From NCBI RefSeq assembly GCF_001708965.1, contig NZ_LVJW01000003.1:496001-560000 (forward strand): 64,000 nt of DNA, given 5' to 3'. The notes under the pieces were generated by a model. It saw only the letters and a program-made list of their open reading frames with translations, was not told where the DNA came from and made no database searches. Shown piece by piece: positions 53,674 through 63,411 of this stretch. This stretch comes from Candidatus Thiodiazotropha endoloripes. Its GTDB lineage: Bacteria; Pseudomonadota; Gammaproteobacteria; Chromatiales; Chromatiaceae. Position 1 is the first letter of the stretch. Each line of letters starts with the position of its first letter. Both the position numbers and the translations under genes were made by a program.

Positions 53674-55071
53674 ATGTTTGACAATCTGACACAAAGACTG
53701 GGCAAGGTTCTGACCAATTTACGGGGCCAGGGCCGCCTGACGGAAGAGAATATCAAAGAGACCATGCGTGAGGTGCGCATGGCTCTGCTCGAGGCGGATG
53801 TGGCGCTGCCGGTGGTGCGGGAGTTTGTCGATCGGGTGAAGCAGAAGGCGATGGGCGAAGAGGTGATGAAGAGCCTCACCCCAGGCCAGACCCTGATTAA
53901 AATCGTCAACGATGAACTGGTTCAGGTGATGGGTGAGGCCAACGAGTCTCTCGATCTGACCGCCCAGCCGCCAGCAGTGATCCTGATGGCTGGTCTGCAG
54001 GGTTCCGGTAAGACCACCAGTGTCGCCAAACTCTCACGCTGGTTGCAGCAGCAGGGTAAAAAGAAGGTCAGTGTGGTCAGTTGTGACGTCTATCGTCCCG
54101 CTGCGATCGACCAGTTGCAGACGCTATCCAAAGAGGTGGAAGCCAATTTCATCCCCAGTCAGGGGGATGAGAAGCCGGTTAAAATCGCCAAGCGGGCGAT
54201 GGAGACGGCGAAGCGGGATTTTGCCGAGGTGCTGATCGTCGATACCGCCGGTCGTCTGCATGTGGATGGGGAGATGATGGAGGAGATCAAACAGCTCCAT
54301 CAGGTTCTCGACCCGGTCGAGACCCTGTTCGTGGTCGACAGCATGACCGGTCAGGATGCGGCCAATACCGCCAAGGCATTCAACGATGCACTTCCCCTCA
54401 CTGGTGTGATTCTCACCAAGGCGGACGGTGATGCCCGGGGCGGTGCCGCTCTGTCGATACGTCAAATCACCGGCAAACCGATCAAGTTCATCGGTGTCGG
54501 GGAAAAGACCGATGCTCTGGAGCCCTTCCATCCGGATCGTATCGCCTCGCGGATTCTCGGTATGGGCGATGTGTTGACCCTGGTGGAGGAGGTCAGCCGC
54601 AAGGTCGACCAGGATAAGGCCGCCAAGCTGGCGAAAAAACTGCAGAAAGGCAAAGGTTTCGATCTGGAGGACTTCAAGGAGCAGATGCTGCAGATGTCTA
54701 AAATGGGTGGCATGAGTGGTCTGCTCGATAAGCTGCCCGGAATGGGCGAGCTGCCGGATCATGTGAAAAATCAGGTGGATGACAAGCAGGTGGGACGACT
54801 GATCGCGATCATCAACTCGATGACCCCCCATGAGCGCGCCTTTCCCGCGGTGATCAAGGGTTCAAGAAAACGGCGCATCGCCGCCGGATCCGGTACCCAG
54901 GTGCAGGATGTGAACAAGCTGCTGAAACAGTTCACCCAGATGCAGAAGATGATGAAGAAGATGAAGGGTGGCGGCATGAAGAAGATGATGCGCGGGCTGG
55001 GCGGCCGATTCCCCGGGGGCGGTATGCCTGGCGGCGGCATGCCCGGTGGTGGCGGTGGATTTCCCTTCTGA
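53674..55071 (+). CDS. ffh: Signal recognition particle protein Ffh
   Basis: The 465-residue SRP54 GTPase that, with 4.5S RNA and FtsY, targets nascent inner-membrane proteins. Domains: helical N (1-90), GTPase G (about 95-295; GLQGSGKTTSVAKL, VDTAGRLHVDGEMM, ILTKADGDARGGAALS) and Met-rich M domain (about 325-435; EDFKEQMLQMSKMGGMSGLL). The C-terminus is a Gly/Met/Pro-rich low-complexity tail (GGGMPGGGMPGGGGGFPF). Monocistronic or divergent with ypjD; the rpsP operon follows with its own promoter. Confidence 0.97.
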   Translation: MFDNLTQRLGKVLTNLRGQGRLTEENIKETMREVRMALLEADVALPVVREFVDRVKQKAMGEEVMKSLTPGQTLIKIVNDELVQVMGEANESLDLTAQPPAVILMAGLQGSGKTTSVAKLSRWLQQQGKKKVSVVSCDVYRPAAIDQLQTLSKEVEANFIPSQGDEKPVKIAKRAMETAKRDFAEVLIVDTAGRLHVDGEMMEEIKQLHQVLDPVETLFVVDSMTGQDAANTAKAFNDALPLTGVILTKADGDARGGAALSIRQITGKPIKFIGVGEKTDALEPFHPDRIASRILGMGDVLTLVEEVSRKVDQDKAAKLAKKLQKGKGFDLEDFKEQMLQMSKMGGMSGLLDKLPGMGELPDHVKNQVDDKQVGRLIAIINSMTPHERAFPAVIKGSRKRRIAAGSGTQVQDVNKLLKQFTQMQKMMKKMKGGGMKKMMRGLGGRFPGGGMPGGGMPGGGGGFPF

Positions 55072-55148
55072 GCGCCATAAACAGCCCCAGGGGTCTAATA
55101 TATAGAGTGATTTAGGCTATAAGCCCCTAAAAAATGCAGATTTGGGTC

Positions 55149-55176
55149 TTCACATTGGGGCAATCTTAGCTATAAT
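55149..55176 (+). promoter_or_regulatory. Sigma-70 promoter of the rpsP operon
   Basis: TTCACA (55149-55154), a 16-base spacer and a perfect TATAAT (55171-55176). It is 55 bases before the rpsP start and directs the ribosomal and tRNA/rRNA maturation operon. Confidence 0.75.
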
Positions 55177-55230
55177 ACGCCGTTTCCCGCCGGCCGGTCC
55201 GGTGTGTTAACAAATTTTCAAGGGTACATC

Positions 55231-55485
55231 ATGGTAACCATACGCCTATCTCGAACTGGTGCTAAGAAGCGTCCGTTCTACCACATTGTTGTCACTGACA
55301 GCCGCAATGCCCGCGATGGCCGCTACATCGAGCGCCTGGGCTTCTTCAATCCCGGTGCTGTCGGTGGTGAAGAGGAGCTTCGTGTCGAACAGGATCGTAT
55401 TGATCATTGGGTCTCCAAGGGTGCACAGCCCAGCGAGCGCGTTGCAAGCCTGCTGAAACAGGCTGCCAAGCAGCAGGCTGCCTGA
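55231..55485 (+). CDS. rpsP: 30S ribosomal protein S16
   Basis: An 84-residue S16: [40 protein letters not shown] and the acidic/basic tail [15 protein letters not shown]. The frame is open upstream to 55204, but ATG 55231 is the universal S16 start. First gene of rpsP-rimM-trmD-rplS; rimM starts 46 bp later. Confidence 0.98.
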   Translation: MVTIRLSRTGAKKRPFYHIVVTDSRNARDGRYIERLGFFNPGAVGGEEELRVEQDRIDHWVSKGAQPSERVASLLKQAAKQQAA

Positions 55486-55531
55486 CAGGTATTGTTTCGT
55501 CCAGGCCTGACAGCCGCTAAGGACAGAGACA

Positions 55532-56038
55532 ATGTCAGATAGAGAGATGATCATAATGGGCCGGGTTTCTGGCCTGTTTGGTGTCAGGGGGTGGGTAAAG
55601 ATCTACTCCTACACCGCACCGAAGGAAGGGATCCTAGGTTACAAGCAGTGGTACCTGAAACGCCAGGGTCGCTGGCAGGAGATCAAGGTTATCGCTGGAC
55701 ACCCCCAGGGCAAGGGGATTGTCGCCCAGCTTGCAGGTTACGACGATCGTGACCGGGCTGCGGAGCTTATCGAGAGTGACATTGCCGTCGGCAGGGATCA
55801 ACTGCCGCGATTGCCCGCCGGTGAATACTACTGGACCGATCTGGAAGGATTGCGGGTAGAGACCCTGGAAGGGGTCGACCTGGGGCGGGTCTCCCACCTG
55901 TTCGAGACCGGTGCCAACGATGTGCTGGTGGTGAAAGGTGATCGGGAGCGATTGATTCCTTATACCATGGGAGAAGCGGTGCAACGCATCGACCTGGAGG
56001 ACGGGTTGATGGTGGTTGACTGGGATCCGGAATTCTAA
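55532..56038 (+). CDS. rimM: Ribosome maturation factor RimM
   Basis: A 168-residue 30S assembly factor that binds S19 and the 16S 3' domain. The N-terminal beta barrel has IIMGRVSGLFGVRGWVKIYS; the C-terminal PRC barrel has LPAGEYYWTDLEGLRVETLE, GVDLGRVSHLFETGANDVLV and RERLIPYTMGEAVQRIDLED. Length and operon place are standard. AAGGAC lies upstream of ATG 55532. trmD follows 3 bp after the stop codon. Confidence 0.97.
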   Translation: MSDREMIIMGRVSGLFGVRGWVKIYSYTAPKEGILGYKQWYLKRQGRWQEIKVIAGHPQGKGIVAQLAGYDDRDRAAELIESDIAVGRDQLPRLPAGEYYWTDLEGLRVETLEGVDLGRVSHLFETGANDVLVVKGDRERLIPYTMGEAVQRIDLEDGLMVVDWDPEF

Positions 56039-56041
56039 GCC

Positions 56042-56803
56042 ATGCGCTTTGATGTGGTCACCCTGATACCCGATATGTTTGACGCACTCAAAGGAGAGGG
56101 TGTGGTAGGCAGAGCGATCAACCGGGGAATTGCCCAGGTTGAACTCTGGAATCCCAGGGACTACACCACAGACGTACACCGGACTGTGGATGATCGGCCC
56201 TACGGTGGCGGTCCGGGCATGGTGATGAAGTATCAGCCCATGCAGCAGGCCATCGAGGCGGCGCTGGCAGAGGCCGGGCCGGCCAATGTGGTCTATCTGA
56301 GTCCTCAGGGCAGGCGGTTTGACCAGCAGTGCGCCAAGCGGCTGGCAGAGAGTCGACGACCTCAGCTGCTGCTTGCCGGACGATATGAAGGGATCGATGA
56401 ACGGCTCATCGAGCGTTATGTCGATGAGGAGTGGTCCATCGGGGACTACGTTCTGAGTGGCGGGGAGCTGGCCGCCATGGTGGTGATAGATGCGGTGATC
56501 CGCCTGTTACCCGATGTACTCGGGGATGCGGATTCCGCGATACAGGACTCTTTCATGGATGGGTTGTTGGATTGTCCCCATTACACCCGCCCGGAAGAGA
56601 TTGATTCGATGTCGGTGCCGCCGGTTTTGCAGAGCGGCAACCATGAAGCCATTCGCCGTTGGCGACTACAGCAGGCGCTGAAGCGGACCCTGGCACGACG
56701 CCCGGAGTTGCTGGAAGATCGTCAGCTGACGGCGGAAGAGAAAACATTTTTAGCAGAAATCAGTGCAGCGTCGGGAGACGCGAAGCAAACACAGGAGCAA
56801 TAG
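56042..56803 (+). CDS. trmD: tRNA (guanine-N1)-methyltransferase TrmD
   Basis: A 253-residue SPOUT-fold enzyme that methylates G37 of tRNAs with a G36. It has [60 protein letters not shown] (knot region) and [20 protein letters not shown], then [20 protein letters not shown]. It begins 3 bp after rimM and ends 3 bp before rplS, so translation is tightly coupled. Confidence 0.98.
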   Translation: MRFDVVTLIPDMFDALKGEGVVGRAINRGIAQVELWNPRDYTTDVHRTVDDRPYGGGPGMVMKYQPMQQAIEAALAEAGPANVVYLSPQGRRFDQQCAKRLAESRRPQLLLAGRYEGIDERLIERYVDEEWSIGDYVLSGGELAAMVVIDAVIRLLPDVLGDADSAIQDSFMDGLLDCPHYTRPEEIDSMSVPPVLQSGNHEAIRRWRLQQALKRTLARRPELLEDRQLTAEEKTFLAEISAASGDAKQTQEQ

Positions 56804-56806
56804 ACC

Positions 56807-57151
56807 ATGAGCAATATCATCGCAGAACTCGAAGCCGAGCAGATGAGCCGTGAGGTTCCCGATTTTGGCCCAGGTGATACCGTTGTTGTTCAGGTTCGGG
56901 TCAGAGAGGGCGAGCGCGAGCGTCTGCAGGCCTTTGAAGGTATCGTCATCGCCAAGCGCAACCGTGGCCTCAACTCGGCCTTCACCGTCCGCAAGATCTC
57001 TCATGGCGAAGGGGTGGAGCGTGTGTTCCAGACCTACAGCCCGACTGTCGCTTCCGTGAAAGTGACCCGTCGAGGTGATGTGCGTCGCGCCAAGCTCTAC
57101 TACCTGCGTGGTCGTACCGGTAAGGCGGCGCGTATCAAAGAGAAGATCTAA
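56807..57151 (+). CDS. rplS: 50S ribosomal protein L19
   Basis: A 114-residue L19, which sits at the 30S-50S interface. [60 protein letters not shown] and [20 protein letters not shown] are canonical. Last gene of the operon; a strong terminator follows. Confidence 0.98.
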   Translation: MSNIIAELEAEQMSREVPDFGPGDTVVVQVRVREGERERLQAFEGIVIAKRNRGLNSAFTVRKISHGEGVERVFQTYSPTVASVKVTRRGDVRRAKLYYLRGRTGKAARIKEKI

Positions 57152-57214
57152 CAACGGCTTTTAGGGCCAGTTGAAAATCCACCCTCTGCCCTATGGCAGG
57201 GTGGTAAAGGAAAT

Positions 57215-57247
57215 AAAAAACCCCGGTCTGCTGACCGGGGTTTTTTT
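57215..57247. terminator. Bidirectional terminator between rplS and lhr
   Basis: AAAAAACCCCGGTC-TGCT-GACCGGGGTTTTTTT: an 8-bp GC stem flanked by A and T runs, able to stop transcription from both sides of these convergent genes. A second hairpin (CCACCCT.. / AGGGTGG at 57179-57204) precedes it. Confidence 0.95.
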
Positions 57248-57273
57248 CTGCCCGGGTTTTACTGACAGGCCTT

Positions 57274-60200
57274 TCAGGAGAGTGGACCCGGCTCCGATTT
57301 GAGGTAGTTGGCCGGATGAGGCTGACGGGTCAGCAGATTGCGGATCTGCCAGTGTTCATTCTCCGGAACGCTGTCGTCGATGGTCACCGTCTTCCCCTGC
57401 TTGGTCGCCACTGGTTTGCCGTCCTGATAGAGAATCCGGTGCCCCAGCTGTGCCGGGATGCGCTTGCCGGGGGTGATCAGGCCAGTGAGATTGAGTGGGT
57501 CAGCGCTGCTGATGGTGATCTGCTGCTGCCGGTCATGCTGCCTTGCCAGCTCCCTCAGATGGCCGACTGCTTCGGGCAGAGCGAAATGTTCACCGGCAAA
57601 ACCCTCTACGAAGCGGCCACCCCGAATCTCTCCCCGAGCCTCCATGCGTCGCAGGGCGTAGAGCAGATCCCGCCAGGGGGGTAGGCCCTGTTCCCTATCC
57701 AGCAGTTTGCGGAAGACCACGCCATAGCGCTTCAGCAGGATGCGGGCAAGTTGCTCGCTCCGCTGCAGTCGATCCTGCGTAGGCTGCGGGGGGCGTACCA
57801 GTGACCATCGCCCGCCGGAGGCCAACGGGGCCTGTAGCGGACTGCGGCGCCGACTCGGTCGACGACCCTTCTGGGGGGTAATCATACTGCGCAACCCCTG
57901 AAATTGATCGGAGGTCACCAGACCCAAGGCGACCAGTTCTCCCAGTCCGTTCTCCAGCTGGGTCTTGAGCAGGCCGGTCTGTTGCTTGAGCTCATCGAAG
58001 AAACTGGCACCCCAATGTTTCAATACCTCGAGAATTTTAACGGCGGTGGCACTGAGTCCCTCGCTGGAGAGTTCGTCCTGTTGGCGCCAAAGGGAGAGAT
58101 TGGATCGCTGGATGAATGCCAGGGGGGTGGTTTTGATGGCGGGATTTTTAGGGCCATTGTGTTGACCTGCCGGTGGATGCAGGCGCAGCCAGACCAGCTG
58201 ACCGGAACTGCAGAGCTGGTCCAGCTCCCCTGAGAAATAGGGCTGCAGCCGCGCAGGTAACACCTCCTCTTCCCAGCTTGCCGCCGGCAGGCTGACGCCT
58301 TCCAGCTGCTGTATCACCCGTTGCAGTGCATGGCTCCCCTCGGAAGGCTCATCCAGTCCCTGCCAGCTGAACAGAAAGGACATGAACTCCCCGGGACTCA
58401 CCGGTGAGATCTCATTGCGCAGTTGTTTGAGGGTATAGCGGTGGATGCGGGCCAGAAGACCCCGCTCACACCACTCGATATCGGACTGGGCTGAATCGAA
58501 ATGGCCTCGAATGGCATAACCTTCCTGTTCAAGGCTGGTCAGTGCCTGATCAGCCTTGGCGGAAGTGAGTCCCAGTGGTTCTGCCAGTTGTGCCACCGTG
58601 ACCGGTCCGAGACTCTCCAGGCGACTGCGCAGAATCTCAACCACGGCTTTCTCAAAGCTCTCCGCCTCATCGGCAGGCAGGGGATCAATAACCGGACTCA
58701 AGCTCCCTTCCGGGCAGACAGTGGTTAACGCCAGCAACCGCTCTGCTGCCACCCACAGGACCTGATTGTTGATTATCAGGTGGGTGGCCCGCCGTTGTTG
58801 CTGCAACTCTCCGAGATAGTTCTGCCAGTTGGGCAGGTCGAATGGGGAGATCTCCTGCTCGACTATGAAACCGGTAATCACCAGGGCGTCATGCAGCTCA
58901 TCCGCACTGCGGGGCTGGGGCCAGGCCTCCTGTTTGACCCGCTCGATCGCTTGCAGGTCGAGTTGTCCCATCTCGGTGGCGTTGCCCGCATCCATGCGCC
59001 GTTGCTGTACCGCCAGAGCTCGCCGCTCCTCCGCCGGGGTGTCGTCAAGAAAGGCGTAGGGTCGGGCGTTTAGAATCTCATGGGCCATCGGTGACGGGGT
59101 GGGCAGATCCCTGGCGACCACCTGGATCGCGCCTGATTCGATACCCTGCAGTACCCGTTTCAGGCCATCGATGTCCATCAGTTCACGCAGACAGTCCTGC
59201 AGCACCTGGTTGACCAGTGGGTGGTCCGGTACCTCCCGCTCCCCCTGGATATTCTCGAAGCAGGCGAGCTGGTCCGGAAACACCAGCGCCACCAGATCTT
59301 CCGCGTCGTTACGCTGGAACGGGGCAGGCACCCGTTTGCCGTTGCGCATCCGTGGAACCGCCAACGCGATATTGGTCACCCAGCGCCAGCGGGTGGGAAA
59401 CATCGGGGCTGCCAGCAGAGCCTGGATCAATACCTGTTCGACGCTCTGCGCCTTCAGGTAGCCCGCCGGCTCCTGCAGCGGAAAGCTGTGGGTCGGACCG
59501 AGTGAAAGGATCAGATTGTCCTCATTGGCCGCCGCCTGCAGCTCAAAATTGAATCGGCGACAGAAGCGCTTGCGCAGCGCCAATCCCCAGGCTTTGTTGA
59601 TGCGGGAGCCGAAGGGGGCGTGGATCACGAAGTGCATGTCCCCGGTCTCGTCGAAGAAGCGTTCGAAGACGATCCGTTGCTGGCTTGGCAGCAGACCGAA
59701 CAGGGCCTTGGTCGCCGCCAGGTAGTCCACCAGCTGTTCTGCGGCACCGGCTTGGAGCGCCAACTCAAGCTGCAGGTAATCGAGTGCCGCCGCCTGCCCC
59801 TGATCAAGCAGGGTGTCGAGCTTCTCCCGCAGACGGGAGACCGCCAGGGAGAGTTCGTCACTGCGCCCCGGCGCCTCGCCGAACCAGAATGGGATGCTGG
59901 GGGGGAGGCCATGGGCATCCTCAACAAAAACCCGGCCCTGCTCGATCTTCAGCATCCGATAGGAGAAGTTGCCCAGCTGAAAGATATCCCCTGGCATGCT
60001 CTCGAAAGCGAAATCCTCGTTGAGGCTGCCGACGAAGAGTCCTTCAGGCTGAAGGATCACGTCATAGTCGAACTGATCTGGGATGGCACCACCGTTAGTA
60101 ATGGCGGTCAGACGGGCATTGCGCCGTGGGCGTAGCTTGCCGTTGATCCCGTCCCGATGCAGATAGGCGCCCCGCCTGCCCCGCCGGGTATGGAAACCGT

Positions 60201-61572
60201 CGGCCAGCATCTGTACCACCTCCAGGAATCTCTGCCGGGAGAGCTGCCGATAGGGGTAGGCGGATTTGAAACGCTGGTAGAGCTCCAGTTCCAGCCACTC
60301 CCGGGCGGATACCTCGGCGATGATCTGCTGTGCCAATACATCCAGAGGCTGATCAGGGACCGGAATCCGGTCGAGCTCATCCCGGCGGATCGCATCGAGC
60401 ATCGCCACTGATTCAACCAGATCGTCGCGGCTGAGGGGGAAGAGTCGCGCCTTGGGCGTACCGCTGAGCTGGTGGCCGGAGCGTCCAGCCCGCTGCAGAA
60501 AGGTGGCGATGCGGTGGGGGGAGCCCATTTGACAGACCAGATCCACCTCTCCGATGTCGATGCCGAGTTCCAGGGAAGCGGTGGCCACCAAAGCCCGCAG
60601 GGAACCGGCTTTCAGACGCTGTTCCGCATCGAGCCGGTGCTGCTTGGCCAAACTGCCATGGTGTGAAGTCACGGCTTCTTCACCCAGTCTCTGCGCGAGT
60701 GCCGCCGCTGCCCGTTCAGCCAGTCGGCGGGTGTTGACAAAAATCAGGGTGGTGCGGTGTTGCCGGATCAGCTGTTCCAGGTGGCGGTAGATCTCATCCC
60801 AGGCCTCGTTGGCCATCACCGCCTCCATCGGCGAGCCGGTGATTTCGATCGCCAGATCCCGCTGTCGGACATGGCCGGTATCGATAATCGTGCAGTCACT
60901 CTGGGAGGGCTCCTGCTGCTGGCCAGTCAGAAAGCTGGCCATCACCTCGATGGGTTTCTGGGTGGCGGAGATGCCGATCCGTACCGGTGGTCTGTCACAG
61001 AGTGAACTCAATCGCTCCAGACTCAGGCTCAGATGGGCGCCTCGTTTGTTTCCCGCCAGGGCGTGGATCTCATCGACGATGACACTGTGTACCGACTTCA
61101 GCATCTCACGCCCTGAGTCTGAAGTGAGCAGGATATAGAGCGACTCCGGCGTGGTCACCAGAATATGAGGTGGTGAGCGTTTCATCATTGCCCGCTCGGA
61201 CTGACTGGTATCGCCGGTACGCACCATGGCGCGAATCGGTACATCCGGGTAGCCCATCTCCAGCAGGGCATCGCGGATACCGTTCAACGGCAGCTCCAGA
61301 TTCTTATGGATGTCGTTGGAGAGCGCCTTCAGGGGAGAGACGTAGAGGACTGTGGTCTCGTCTGCCAGTGGCAGACTCAATCCCTGCTGAACCAGATGAT
61401 CGATCGCCGCCAGAAAGGCGGCGAGGGTTTTGCCCGACCCGGTAGGGGCAGAGATCAAGGTGTTCTTTTCAGCTTGTATCGCAGGCCAGGCCAGTTCCTG
61501 AACTTCGGAAGGGGATCCGAAATGCTTTTCAAACCAGCTGTTGACTGCAGGGTGAAAGTGAAAGGATGACAT
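57274..61572 (-). CDS. lhr: Lhr-type ATP-dependent DNA helicase (long form)
   Basis: A 1432-residue superfamily 2 helicase acting in DNA repair. The core (about 1-850) has LISAPTGSGKTLAAFLAAID (Walker A), SVIVDEIHALAGNKRGAHLS (DEIH), GISATQKPIEVMASFL (motif III), TLIFVNTRRLAERAAAALAQ and FLQRAGRSGHQLSGTPKARL (motif VI), followed by winged-helix and beta-sheet parts. The C-terminal region (about 880-1432) is the Lhr-C extension, linked in other bacteria to uracil-DNA glycosylase activity. The AGGAG abuts ATG 61572 with almost no spacing, so the real start could be slightly different. Confidence 0.93.
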   Translation of the reverse strand: MSSFHFHPAVNSWFEKHFGSPSEVQELAWPAIQAEKNTLISAPTGSGKTLAAFLAAIDHLVQQGLSLPLADETTVLYVSPLKALSNDIHKNLELPLNGIRDALLEMGYPDVPIRAMVRTGDTSQSERAMMKRSPPHILVTTPESLYILLTSDSGREMLKSVHSVIVDEIHALAGNKRGAHLSLSLERLSSLCDRPPVRIGISATQKPIEVMASFLTGQQQEPSQSDCTIIDTGHVRQRDLAIEITGSPMEAVMANEAWDEIYRHLEQLIRQHRTTLIFVNTRRLAERAAAALAQRLGEEAVTSHHGSLAKQHRLDAEQRLKAGSLRALVATASLELGIDIGEVDLVCQMGSPHRIATFLQRAGRSGHQLSGTPKARLFPLSRDDLVESVAMLDAIRRDELDRIPVPDQPLDVLAQQIIAEVSAREWLELELYQRFKSAYPYRQLSRQRFLEVVQMLADGFHTRRGRRGAYLHRDGINGKLRPRRNARLTAITNGGAIPDQFDYDVILQPEGLFVGSLNEDFAFESMPGDIFQLGNFSYRMLKIEQGRVFVEDAHGLPPSIPFWFGEAPGRSDELSLAVSRLREKLDTLLDQGQAAALDYLQLELALQAGAAEQLVDYLAATKALFGLLPSQQRIVFERFFDETGDMHFVIHAPFGSRINKAWGLALRKRFCRRFNFELQAAANEDNLILSLGPTHSFPLQEPAGYLKAQSVEQVLIQALLAAPMFPTRWRWVTNIALAVPRMRNGKRVPAPFQRNDAEDLVALVFPDQLACFENIQGEREVPDHPLVNQVLQDCLRELMDIDGLKRVLQGIESGAIQVVARDLPTPSPMAHEILNARPYAFLDDTPAEERRALAVQQRRMDAGNATEMGQLDLQAIERVKQEAWPQPRSADELHDALVITGFIVEQEISPFDLPNWQNYLGELQQQRRATHLIINNQVLWVAAERLLALTTVCPEGSLSPVIDPLPADEAESFEKAVVEILRSRLESLGPVTVAQLAEPLGLTSAKADQALTSLEQEGYAIRGHFDSAQSDIEWCERGLLARIHRYTLKQLRNEISPVSPGEFMSFLFSWQGLDEPSEGSHALQRVIQQLEGVSLPAASWEEEVLPARLQPYFSGELDQLCSSGQLVWLRLHPPAGQHNGPKNPAIKTTPLAFIQRSNLSLWRQQDELSSEGLSATAVKILEVLKHWGASFFDELKQQTGLLKTQLENGLGELVALGLVTSDQFQGLRSMITPQKGRRPSRRRSPLQAPLASGGRWSLVRPPQPTQDRLQRSEQLARILLKRYGVVFRKLLDREQGLPPWRDLLYALRRMEARGEIRGGRFVEGFAGEHFALPEAVGHLRELARQHDRQQQITISSADPLNLTGLITPGKRIPAQLGHRILYQDGKPVATKQGKTVTIDDSVPENEHWQIRNLLTRQPHPANYLKSEPGPLS

Positions 61573-61728
61573 CTCCTAATGATACTCCATAGAAAAAATA
61601 GCTGTTCTGAAATCTAAGTTAATACAGATTTTCAATTGATTATGTTGGCGTTTGGGTTATCCCTAGTAGTCAGATAAGCGTTTACTGAGATAATGCCAAA
61701 ACAACCATAAAATGCAGCGGAGGGACCC

Positions 61729-63036
61729 GTGAGCACGCCGAATCTCTACACAAACAACGCCCCAGCTCAGTCGTACACGGCAGTTAACAGCGGCATGGAA
61801 AGGGCACAGCAGTCAGAGGGAGAGATCCTCTTTCAGCAGGCCAGTCGAAGCCACCAGCCGGATGTTCTGGTCAAGCACCAATTTGAACAGCGCAACCAAA
61901 ATCAGAAGCGTAAAGTTGCTAACGAGTTCATCTCATCAGCCGGTCGTGAGGGTATCAGCCAGCTGGCGGCAACCCCGGATGGCCAGTACGCTTTGGTGGT
62001 GGTTTACGATCATGCTGGAAGTGATGGCAGAGGATTGATGCGTCAGGTGCATGAGGAGCAGGGAAACACGGCAGTCAACTATACCGGCAAGCGGAATGAA
62101 AGCCCAAGTGGAGAATCCGATGATCCCTTGAGTGTGAGTGATGCAGGGGTGGACATCGGGCCGCGTCCAACTCCATTGCAATACGCGGCCATGACTTCCG
62201 GCGTTGGTTATGGATTGGCGGAAAACACGGTGAAAGGTCTTGTGCAGTTAGGTGTTGCGGTTGGAAAGAAGAGCCCAGATTTAAAAAACGTCGATAACCT
62301 GGAATATGCCGGTATCGATGAGTACCATCGGGAAAGCAGAGAGCCAGGATTAACTCTACCGAATTGGGAGGATGTCGGTAATGCGTTTAAAGGAGATGTA
62401 CAAGCAACAAATGAGGCAGTAAAGACCGCTAAGGAACAAGGCGAATATTTCGTAGCTGGCAAAGTGCTGTCAAATAACCCAATGCTGCAGATGACCGGGC
62501 TGGTAGATATGGCCGTGTTTGGTGCCCTGGCAAGCATGGGGAAAGTTGCGAAACTCGATTCTCTGGTTTCTGAAAATGCTAAGATCAATGGGGCTGGAAG
62601 TGCAGGACGGAGTCAGGTAAATGCTCCAAACACAGTTAATCCATCGATGGTGAAGCAAGAGTCTGGTGGCACACTAATTTATCATGAGAATTTTGGTGGT
62701 CATCCAGTCAGCAAGCATGTTGGAAAAACGGATCAAGAATTAATCGATAGAATCGTGGCTGAACCCCACATTCCAAGTTCATCTAGTTTCACCAATCTGG
62801 AAATTGCTGAAAAAGCAGTAGGGGATGTGCTCGCTGGTAATAGGGCAAATATACAGACCTGGTTGGCAGGCAATGATCGTCAATTACCGTTGTCAATGAA
62901 CTTAGGTTACGAGGTGGGTAGAAAGGTACTGAATGGATCGACGACAGTTCAGGCAAGTACTGACATCACTGTTTTACTTAGACGAGATCCATTAATGCCG
63001 AATGGATATCGAATCCATACGGCCTATCCAGAATAG
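61729..63036 (+). CDS. Polymorphic toxin with C-terminal RNase A-like (CdiA-CT type) domain
   Basis: A 435-residue protein. GTG 61729 has GGAGG 9 bases upstream. The C-terminal 117 residues (319-435) match the bacterial CdiA-CT RNase A domain: GGHPVSKHVGKTDQELIDRI with the expected His and Arg, SSSFTNLEIAEKAVGDVLAG, NIQTWLAGNDRQLPLSMNLG and the closing YRIHTAYPE with Thr and Tyr. Residues 1-300 are not Rhs, haemagglutinin or PAAR; I do not recognise them. They include a hydrophilic start, EFISSAGREGISQLAATPDG (about 65-84), a hydrophobic stretch near 150-180 and another near 240-275. No signal peptide. An immunity gene follows after 9 bp. The 3' half is more AT-rich than the flanks, a sign of transfer. 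Confidence 0.8.
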   Translation: MSTPNLYTNNAPAQSYTAVNSGMERAQQSEGEILFQQASRSHQPDVLVKHQFEQRNQNQKRKVANEFISSAGREGISQLAATPDGQYALVVVYDHAGSDGRGLMRQVHEEQGNTAVNYTGKRNESPSGESDDPLSVSDAGVDIGPRPTPLQYAAMTSGVGYGLAENTVKGLVQLGVAVGKKSPDLKNVDNLEYAGIDEYHRESREPGLTLPNWEDVGNAFKGDVQATNEAVKTAKEQGEYFVAGKVLSNNPMLQMTGLVDMAVFGALASMGKVAKLDSLVSENAKINGAGSAGRSQVNAPNTVNPSMVKQESGGTLIYHENFGGHPVSKHVGKTDQELIDRIVAEPHIPSSSSFTNLEIAEKAVGDVLAGNRANIQTWLAGNDRQLPLSMNLGYEVGRKVLNGSTTVQASTDITVLLRRDPLMPNGYRIHTAYPE

Positions 63037-63045
63037 GGAATGCGA

Positions 63046-63321
63046 ATGAACAAAGAAGCTCTGAATTACTTTTTTAAAGGCTACTTTCACCAAGATTGGT
63101 TTGCCGAATACGGAATATTTGAAAATGCAGTTCGAGATTTTTGTGACAATGAAAGTGAATCAAGAGTTACATCAGTTAAGATTGCAATAGATGAATTGAT
63201 TGCGCATGGTGATGTTACAGAGCAGATGATTTATGAGTTTGGAGGTTATGTTAAACCGTCAGCGTTAGATTTCACTCCAGAAGAGTGGTTGACAAAGGTT
63301 GTTGAGATTATGGGTGAGTAA
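63046..63321 (+). CDS. Immunity protein for the RNase A-like toxin (CdiI_2-like)
   Basis: A 91-residue acidic protein starting MNKEALNYFFKGYFHQDWFA, the pattern of CDI immunity proteins of the CdiI_2 group that pair with RNase A-like toxins; then FCDNESESRVTSVKIAIDEL and LDFTPEEWLTKVVEIMGE. It should bind and block the toxin nuclease domain in the cytoplasm. ATG 63046 has AGGGA 6 bases upstream, preferred over the ATG at 63040. AT-rich like the toxin 3' end. Confidence 0.8.
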   Translation: MNKEALNYFFKGYFHQDWFAEYGIFENAVRDFCDNESESRVTSVKIAIDELIAHGDVTEQMIYEFGGYVKPSALDFTPEEWLTKVVEIMGE

Positions 63322-63411
63322 ATAGAGTCAATCATCAGATTAAAGAGAATTACAAGGTGACTCAGGTTTTAGTGAAATCGCTCAAAAGTTTAATAGAAGT
63401 TGGGATAAATT

